In this document: piece after piece, positions 57,511-64,000 of the stretch | Position numbering within the stretch: position 1 is the first letter of the stretch | Layout of the letters: the number at the start of each line of letters is the position of its first letter | NCBI GenBank assembly: GCA_037176725.1 | Contig: JAZBRS010000075.1 | Location: forward strand, 76,200,001-76,264,000 | Origin: Posidonia oceanica | Lineage: Eukaryota > Streptophyta > Magnoliopsida > Alismatales > Posidoniaceae | DNA: 64,000 bases | Direction: 5' to 3' | Position numbers and translations under genes: made by a program | Notes under the pieces: generated by a model | Seen by the model: only the letters and a program-made list of their open reading frames with translations | Database searches by the model: none | Told to the model about the DNA's origin: nothing

Positions 57511-57567
57511 GTAATACGCCTTAGAGTAAGGCGTATAACGTTGGACGTAGTATTTCAGGCGTACAAC
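57511..57567. repeat. Palindromic module upstream of element III gag
   Basis: GTAATACGC, 11 bases, GCGTATAAC, abutting GTTGGACGT, 10 bases, GCGTACAAC. It lies 40 bases upstream of the gag frame of element III. Confidence 0.85.
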
Positions 57568-57925
57568 ACCCTTAACAGTATTCCTCTTTTCTTTTTCTTT
57601 TCAGCTTTTCCTTTCTCTCCTCTTTCTTTTTTTTTCTGTTTTTTTTTCTTTCTGCTCTTTCTTTTTTCTGATTTTTTTTTCTCTTTTTTTTTATATGATT
57701 TTTCCTTTTTCTTTTTTTTTTGTTTTGGCTTTTCTCTTTTTTTCTTTTTGAAGGATTTACAAGTGCAAAGAAAAAGAAATTACAAGAACTTGGAAATTTT
57801 AATACAGATTCCTAAAAAAAGTAAAAATAAAACAGAACTGTCATTGTTATGGGTTTTTTTCCAATGTCTTCTCCTGTCAAACAAATCACAAAGAAGCTAA
57901 AATATAACAGCCACACAAAGAATGC

Positions 57926-57981
57926 GTTAGACGCGGAACCTGCTGCATATAATGTTATACGCAGGGATCTCAGCGGCTAAC
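57926..57981. repeat. Palindromic module
   Basis: GTTAGACGC/GCATATAAT and GTTATACGC/GCGGCTAAC with 10-base spacers, two abutting 28-base units. Confidence 0.8.
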
Positions 57982-59000
57982 GCCCTGTTTCAGAGAACTA
58001 CACAGAAACACTTTCAAACAGCGATTTAAGGTTTTAATTTTTGTTTTCGCTTTGAGATTAGTGCTTTAAACCTGTTGTAGCTCTTTGGGTACCTTAAGGC
58101 TTAGGTATAGCTTCTTCTTTATTTTGGAATTTCTAGAGCTCCTTACAATATGGGTGAATATTTTTGGTACTACCCCCTACCTCAACTCCTGAGGATGCTA
58201 GGGGAAGCCTAAATACACTTAGGTCCCTACCCCGTAGAGGTAGAGCCCAGCGTACTCAGGATTGATCGGGTCGCTCATGTATCCACACACCAAACAAACA
58301 AACCACCGAAAGGGGGAGGGAGGAATACAAGTCAAAGCTTAAGGTTCTAATTATCCTTCACAAAAGGCCAAGGAAGAAGAAGGGCCCCTAGTGAAAGATA
58401 ATGACAATACAAGTACCTTTCCTAAGCCCTTTGCAACAGAGGTGCTTGAGACCTAGACGGTTACTTGTATAACCCAAGAAATGAGACAAGCAATTAGTTC
58501 CCAATGAGGGCCATGCAAGTCATATAAAAAGATTTGATTTTTTTTTTTTGAAATTTTGTTTTGCAAAGCACCCAAAGAAACTGAAGTTCCGGTCCCTACG
58601 GTAGAGCCAATCACCTCACACCTCAGTCCTTGGGCCAGTTATGAAAAGAAAAATAAGAGAAAATTTAAAATAGAAGGTTTCTGTTCAGTGGTCATTAGAT
58701 GCGGATACTGCAGTGTCTAATGTTAGACGTGCCAGATCATGCGTATAACGCACTGACAGAGTTTTTTTTTCAGAAGAAACAGTGGTTTTTACAAACCACC
58801 TCCACACCCGTGAATCCAGAGAAAAGGGGAGGTGATTTCAGTTATTTGGACGTAAGAAAAAAAATGGAAAGGGTCACGGCGCCTCAAAACACTACGAGGA
58901 ATTTCACCGCTACCTTAAAACTAAATGAAAAAAATAAGAAATTAAAACTAAACTAAGAATGTCGATAATGGAGGAAGAAGAAGGAAGAAAGGCTTACTTA
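57982..59000 (-). other. Leader of element III
   Basis: No coding region is supported. 58140-58290 (ACTACCCCCTACCTCAACTC, GGGTCGCTCATG) resembles in layout the leaders of elements I and II near 6230-6300 and 39240-39320. A module pair lies at 58694-58749. Confidence 0.5.
58694..58749. repeat. Palindromic module
   Basis: ATTAGATGC/GTGTCTAAT and GTTAGACGT/GCGTATAAC with 10-base spacers. The first unit keeps pairing although both halves differ from the consensus. Confidence 0.8.
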
Positions 59001-59856
59001 CCTTGCATGGGGGCACTTTTAGCCGTCCCACCGTGATCGCCAGACTGTGGATATGGGGTTTTTGGGTGAGGTGAGAAGAGGTGAGGAGGGTTTGGGGAAG
59101 AAGAGGCTTCATTTGGCTCTCTTGCTCGCTCTATCTTCTCTTTCTCGGGGTCCCCTTTTTGTATCCAACTCTGTCACTCCACGTGTGATGGAATTGGTGT
59201 GATCGCCACTCTCGATTCGCTTTCGCCGGCCCTCGAGACGCCTTTTGGGAGATGTAATGTGGTTGCGAGTTCAGCTACCTTGGGACAATGCCACCATTGC
59301 CCAAGGGTGCCCATGCTTGGTGAGCTCTTTCTTCCTTCTTCCTCCTTGTATGACAAACGTTAGCAAAGCAAAACAAACAAAACAATATAAAGCTGAATCA
59401 ATATGTGTAGTAACCTATCCAAAATTAGTAGAAAAGAAAATAAAGAAAGCATAGTGAGATACATACCCGAGGGGTTTGATCCCTACGGTTGCAATTAATA
59501 GAGATGTATGCCTAACTAAAACAATATATGAACTTGAAATAAAAATGCTTGATTATGCTACGGAATTAAATATGTTATATCAGAAATGAAAGGAAACAAA
59601 TGCAATAGAGTCCCCTCTGTCTATGCACAAGGTGCAAACTGTGTTGGCATGAAGCCAACAATGACAAAAGGATGCTCAAGCTTTTCGAAGACTCTCCTTC
59701 TTTTCAAAATCTCTCTTCTCTCTTTCAATTCTTAAGGACCTCACTTCTCTAAGATTTTCAATCTCAAGAGAGCATGTGAGTTCCAAAACTTCCTCCACTA
59801 CTTTTCTCTCTCAAAATTCCGACCATGAACTCTATGGGGGTACCCCTGCTTTTATA
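59001..59856 (-). promoter_or_regulatory. Promoter and leader exon upstream of element III (TATA at 59849-59856)
   Basis: On the minus strand TATAAAAG at 59856-59849 is followed by a pyrimidine-rich leader. Near 59010 is ATGCAAG|GTAAGTAAG, an ATG (59008) directly before a strong splice donor at 59001. The stretch TGGCGATCACGGTGGGAC (59036-59019) could be a primer site next to an LTR ending near 59045, but no partner LTR was found in the window. Confidence 0.45.
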
Positions 59857-59920
59857 GAAGCAAGGGAGGAACAAAAAAGGACACAAATGCCAAGTCAGCA
59901 GAGTTTCCTGTTTCAGAAGT

Positions 59921-59976
59921 GTTATACGCTGGAAAACCAGCGTATAACGTTATAAGCGAGAGTACCCACGTATAAC
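59921..59976. repeat. Palindromic module, GTTATACGC type
   Basis: GTTATACGC, TGGAAAACCA, GCGTATAAC is a perfect variant pair. The abutting unit is GTTATAAGC/ACGTATAAC. It lies 65 bases upstream of the TATA box at 59849-59856 (minus strand). Confidence 0.9.
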
Positions 59977-60150
59977 GACATTCGAGGCATAACTGCCAGG
60001 ATTAGAGAAGATTCTCCAATTAAGGAGTCTTTAAGTGTGATTAAACTCGGCTTTGATGGCTTTGACCGGTCAACAGGTTCCAAAGAAGGCAAAAACATGA
60101 TTTTTGGATTAGGCCAAATAAGCAAAGCTTTGGGCTGACTGGGTTGCCAC

Positions 60151-60234
60151 GTTGGACGCTGGAAAACCAGCGGCCAATGTTAACCACTGGAGAAACAGCG
60201 GCCAACGTTGTATGTTGAGAAGCCAGCGGACAAC
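60151..60234. repeat. Palindromic module, three tandem units
   Basis: Exactly three 28-base units with spacers TGGAAAACCA, TGGAGAAACA and TGAGAAGCCA. Here the spacers are also alike, so this cluster grew by local duplication. Confidence 0.9.
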
Positions 60235-60304
60235 ACCCTTAATCAGTTTAACTTCCAAATTTGGTCTGGACATGAAGAACACTCAGGTTGCCAACATTTG
60301 GGGC

Positions 60305-61796
60305 TTAGATAAGGATAGCATTTTGGACTTTGAGGGGAACATTTAGATCAAGTGAGACATTTAGGAATGGGTGGAGGGCTTCTAAGAGCGACCTAATGCA
60401 AGAGACTATCCTAACATGAAGGGAGTGCCAAAATGATGTATCTACAATAGCGTGCCTGAATAGCAGGTCCCCAAACATAACTAAAAGGAAAGCACAGAGC
60501 TGCTGATCCGCGTCCTCTCCAGGCTCTGTAGCAGTCTCCCGGGAGTCCTCGACGCGCTGAACCGCCAAGGTAGTAACAAAAAGGCGGGGCCGGTACATGA
60601 CGACCCTTCTCCCCACCAACTCCGCCATCATAGAGGAGTAGTTAGAGCGTACTGGGCCAGTCACCCGACGTCCCGTCACCCGTAGGCCAGTCAGCCGGGC
60701 CATGTCCTCTAGAGAAAGGATGAACTCGCCAACCCAGGTCACGAACGAGCTCGTATAGGGGTGGTAGCGCTCTGCTGCAAACTCTAGAAGTCCCAACTCA
60801 AGCTAGAAGAGAGGAATGGACAGAAAGTGTCCAAACCCCATCTACCAAAGCTGCTCGTGCTGAAAAGGCTCCAACATCCGGTAGCACCTGAGGACCTGAC
60901 CCCAGTGACAACGCACGACGACGGGAGCCCGACTCTACAAGAAAGAGAAGAATTGTCAGACAAAGTTCACAAAAATAATATTTGAAATTGAATGGAAATG
61001 AGGTTACCTGTCCCCTAGCTGCCAGTGCAGCTACGGTAAACTTAGCCCGAGCTGCATCCCTGTGCAGACCCGAAGTCTGCACCTCGTCACGGGGTATGTG
61101 AACCCGCGTGAAGTCTGGAGGAGTGCCAGCCTCACCCTCCGCCTCCAAGCGAACAAAGTCCTGGATGCTCACATACGAGCTGTCGTCCTCAACCATCCCA
61201 GCAGTAGGAGGAGCAACGACAGCGGGGACAGCCTCGGGAACTACCTCCTCTGACCCCGACTCCTCTAAATCCTCGCCGAGAGTGGCTGAAGAATCGGCAT
61301 CCTTCGAGCCACTAGAGGTGCTCGTCGCCTCAGTCTCCACGACACAGGCCACCACCTCAGGCACGTCCGCCGGTGCTGCCACCTCAGGCACGTCCACCAG
61401 TGCCAGCACCTCCTCTGTCATCCCAACTGCTGGCACTTCCTCCGTCATCCTGACTACCTCCGGCACCCTCACCAGAGTCGGCTCAGACCTGTCGGACGTC
61501 GACAGGCCTTCCCCCTTCCGAGCCAACTTCTTCAGCCTCATGTATGCCTTGTCGAACCTCGGCATGAACTAAAAAAGAGAGAAGAACCAACAAGGATCAG
61601 GGCATTGCACTGGAGGAAAGGAGAATGACAAGGGAGGAGGAGCATACCTGCAAGTCGTCGCCGGAGCAACTGCAAATCCTCGCTGCACACGCTGGAACTG
61701 CCGGTCACAGTCACCGCCTGCTGGAATGTGCACTACCGCTGCAACCCGTGCCCTAGTTCCGGCCGTCAGAGCCGTCGAACGAGTGAGCCTCCTCAT
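60305..61796 (-). pseudogene. Gene C: plant mobile domain gene, decayed homologue of gene A'
   Basis: An exon of about 186 codons (61565-61008) starts MPRFDKAYMRLKKLARKGEG and has an acidic alanine/valine/serine-rich body like exon 1 of A'. It ends at a GT donor (61007), a 73-base intron follows, and exon 2 begins at 60934 with the counterpart of the A' exon-2 start. Exon 2 has MGFGHFLSIPLF, interrupted by two TAGs, then EFILSLEDMARLTGLRVTGR, the PMD hallmark shared with A'. Similarity fades after FGDLLFRHAIVD near 60430. An upstream exon (61796-61650) with donor CAG|GTATGC is possible but not in clean frame. The downstream PMD exons and coiled coil are absent. Confidence 0.7.
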
Positions 61797-61916
61797 GCCG
61801 GAAGAAGCTCAGAAACTCAGAAGGAATCGCCGCCATCGCCAGAGAAGAAGAGAAAGGAGAGTGGTGAGTGGGAAAGTGAGGAAGAAAGCGGACAGGACTA
61901 TTAAAGGCCTCGATGC

Positions 61917-62052
61917 ATAGGACGCTATAACAAGCTACGGCCTACGTACGACGCAAAAAGTTCTTGCGTTTAAGTGCAGCAGCATCAACATAGCATTGGA
62001 CGCAGAAATACATTACGTCCTACGTTGGACGCAGATAATTGTTGTGTCCTAC
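61917..62052. repeat. Palindromic modules upstream of gene C
   Basis: Two pairs, 61917-61973 and 61995-62052, with spacers mostly 11 bases. In this cluster the 3' halves read ACGTCCTAC and GTGTCCTAC. On the minus strand a TTTAATAG box (61905-61898) lies just downstream, before gene C. Confidence 0.75.
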
Positions 62053-62189
62053 ACTACAGAGCGACTTAAAATGCTGAATGTCGCCAGGCAACCTCCAGAT
62101 CAATTCTCTTCCAATACCAGAGGCTTCTACAAGCTAGAATGCGCATGGGGATGATGCCATCATGATTTTTGAGCCCCTGGATAGCAAAG

Positions 62190-63962
62190 AGTCCCAGAGC
62201 ATAATCGGGTCAACAAAGCGAAGCCAAAGAAGTATCCTTTTATTTCCTTGGGCAACCCCCTCGACGTGTTTTATTTCGATTTTTCCTTAGGCAACCCCCT
62301 CGACGAGTCTTTTAAATTTCAGTTCTATCCCTTTGGCCAACGCCTAAAGGTAGATCTTTGAGTGTTGAATGATCTAGCTCAATCCTTGTGTGTTGGATAA
62401 ATCCAACTCAATCCTTGAGTGTTGGATAAATCCAGGTCAATCTTTGAGTGATGGATGTTTGATCCAGCTCAATCCTTGAGTGTTAGATAATCCAGCTGAA
62501 TCCCTTGAGTGTTGGATAATTCAGCTCAATCCTTGAGTGTTGGATAATCTAGCTCAATCCTTGAGTGTTGGATATTTGATCCAGCTCAAGTCTTTTAAAT
62601 GCCAGTTCGACCCCCCTTGGGCACCCCCCCTCAGCAAGTCTTTTAGTTAAAGATCCTCGGAGCATAACCGGGATACCAAAGCAAAAGATCCCTGGAGCAT
62701 AACCGGGACACCAAAGCAAAGATCACCAAAGCACAACCGGACAAACAAAGCAAACCCCGAAGCACAACTGGACAAACAAAGCAAACCAATCAAAAGCAAG
62801 TACCCCGAAGCACAACCGGATAAACAAAGCAAACCCTGGAGCACAACTGGACAAACAAAGCAAACCCCGGAGCACAACCGGACAAACAAAGCAAACCCTG
62901 GAGCACAACCGAACAAACAAAGCAAACCCCAGAGCACAACCGGACAAATAAAGCAAACCGATCAAAAGTAGGTACCCCGGAGCACAACTGAATAAACAAA
63001 GCAAACCCTAGAGCACGACCGAACAAACAAAGCAACCTCGGAGCACAACCAGACAAACAAAGCAAAACCAATCAACAGAAAGATCCCCGGAGTATAACCG
63101 GGTCAACAAAGCAAAGCCAACGGTATTAGTGAACCCACTGTTCACTAACTCCCGGGTCAGAAGATGATGATCCCCATCGAGAATGTAGGCAACATTCAAT
63201 GGAAGGACACTTGATTCTGACAAATAAAGCCACCAGTATTGATGGACTCATCGTTCATTGATTCTGGGTCACGAGATGACGGTCTCTGTCGAGATTGTAG
63301 GCGACATTCAATGAAAGGACACCTAATTGTGACAAATATAGCCAACGTGGGCGGTAGAGAAGAGATCATTTCCCCTTTTGCCTAGGAGCATCATGGACCT
63401 CTTGCTCACCAACCTACGTATCATGAGACAACGGTCTCCTTGGAGTGTGTAGGCTATGCTCGAGGAAAGGGCAGCTGATTATGACAAATTGCATTCACGC
63501 AAGTGTCAGTCCGCCTTAGGTGGTGAGAAAATTCCTGAGCCAACCCGGTATACAAATTAAAGCCTGCGATGATGGAGGAACCTCATTACCTAGGGTCATG
63601 CATTGCATATCATGACCCCCTCTTTCGCATTCCCGTCAGCACGCATCCATGCATAGCGCATTGTATTGCATTCGCATTGTATTCGCATTGAGTGGTCGTC
63701 GGAAGCATTAACTATCCATCCTTTTAGTTTGACCTCACGGGCAACCCCCGTGGCAGTGTCTTTAGTTTGACCCTCACGGGCAACCCTCGTGGCAGTGTCT
63801 TTAGTTTGACCCCCACGGGCAATCCCCATGGCAAGTCTTTTAGTTTGCCCCCGGCGAGCAATCCCCATGGCATGTCGTTAGTTTGTTCCCCTTGGGCAAT
63901 CCCCTTGGCCGTGTTTCTCTAACCGACCCTCATTGTGTCTCGTCCAAGTCTAGTGGCAGCAG
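62190..63962 (-). repeat. Right arm of the long inverted repeat made of tandem arrays
   Basis: Reverse complement of 10577-12760, with the arrays in the same order. Unlike the left arm it continues past the CCACT point to the window end. It also has an array not seen on the left: about eight 28-30-base units of TCCTTGAGTGTTGGATAATC at 62350-62590. Confidence 0.85.
62640..63110 (-). repeat. Tandem array, reverse complement of the CCGGTTATGCTCCGGGGATC array
   Basis: About 13 units of GGAGCACAACCGGACAAACA with AAGCAAACC. It has fewer units than the left copy (11440-12175), and most are the TGTGCT rather than the TATGCT variant. Confidence 0.85.
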
Positions 63963-63979
63963 GCATTGGATTTCATTTA

Positions 63980-63999
63980 GGATCTCCAGATAGCGTCAC
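63980..63999 (-). promoter_or_regulatory. Degenerate primer-binding-site-like sequence at window end
   Basis: On the minus strand GTGACGCTATCTGGAGATCC resembles the primer sites of elements I and II with one inserted base and a few changes. If real, the array region is the leader of a minus-strand element whose LTR lies right of the window. Confidence 0.3.
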
Positions 64000-64000
64000 A

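Noticed and set aside
57541..57900. Phenylalanine-rich 119-codon plus-strand ORF upstream of element III
   Set aside because: Translation of T runs; no supporting signal.
59019..59045. Primer site and LTR start of element III
   Set aside because: TGGCGATCACGGTGGGAC fits the form, but no matching LTR was found left of 49157; kept only as a remark in the promoter entry.

Overview
This is nuclear plant DNA, almost entirely transposable elements. The evidence is GT-AG introns, plant-type Ty3/Gypsy elements of the Tat/Ogre group (reverse transcriptase plus two RNase H domains), LTRs several kb long, and genes with plant mobile domain (PMD) and DUF7745-like motifs. A seed plant with a large genome is likely, probably a eudicot. 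I cannot name the species. I see no ordinary single-copy host gene, no tRNA or rRNA gene and no CRISPR array.

Layout. (1) 1-10576: element I, a minus-strand Tat element cut by the left window edge. It has decayed gag-pol, a primer binding site at 7119-7136 and an LTR at 7138-10576. (2) 10577-19088: older host DNA with tandem arrays, a DUF7745-like gene (A, 13062-14413), an eight-exon PMD and coiled-coil gene (A', 14803-17958) and the start of a second DUF7745-like gene (B). (3) 19089-46284: element II, a complete minus-strand Tat element of 27.2 kb. Its LTRs are 5.9-6.0 kb, its target duplication is ATGGA, and it sits inside gene B. It carries gag, protease, RT-RNase H, a second RNase H, integrase, an extra DUF7745/PMD-like ORF and satellite-like 3' arrays. 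(4) 46285-47333: the rest of gene B, in frame with its first part. (5) 49157-57473: element III, a third and more diverged minus-strand Tat gag-pol. It has two tandem retropepsin-like domains, a G-patch and a substituted integrase residue. (6) 57474-64000: promoter-like DNA, a decayed PMD gene (C, minus strand), and tandem arrays that are an inverted copy of those at 10577-12760.

The most unusual signal is a family of short palindromic modules. Each unit is a 9-base half-site (GTTGGACGC or GTTATACGC type), a spacer of 10 or 11 bases, and the complementary half-site. Units repeat in tandem with a period of 28 or 29. At least 16 clusters occur. They lie in the LTR of element I and just upstream of TATA-like boxes before genes A, A', B, C and element III. 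In several units the two half-sites change together so that they stay complementary.

How the parts relate. A, A', B, C and the extra ORF of element II are all of the PMD/DUF7745 type, so this gene class is tied to Tat retroelements both as captured cargo and as an insertion site. Premature stops in all these genes are mostly TAG. This fits C-to-T decay at methylated CAG/CTG sites in silenced plant repeats. Many open frames quoted here begin at a non-ATG codon, so stated 5' ends of ORFs are frame limits unless an ATG is given.
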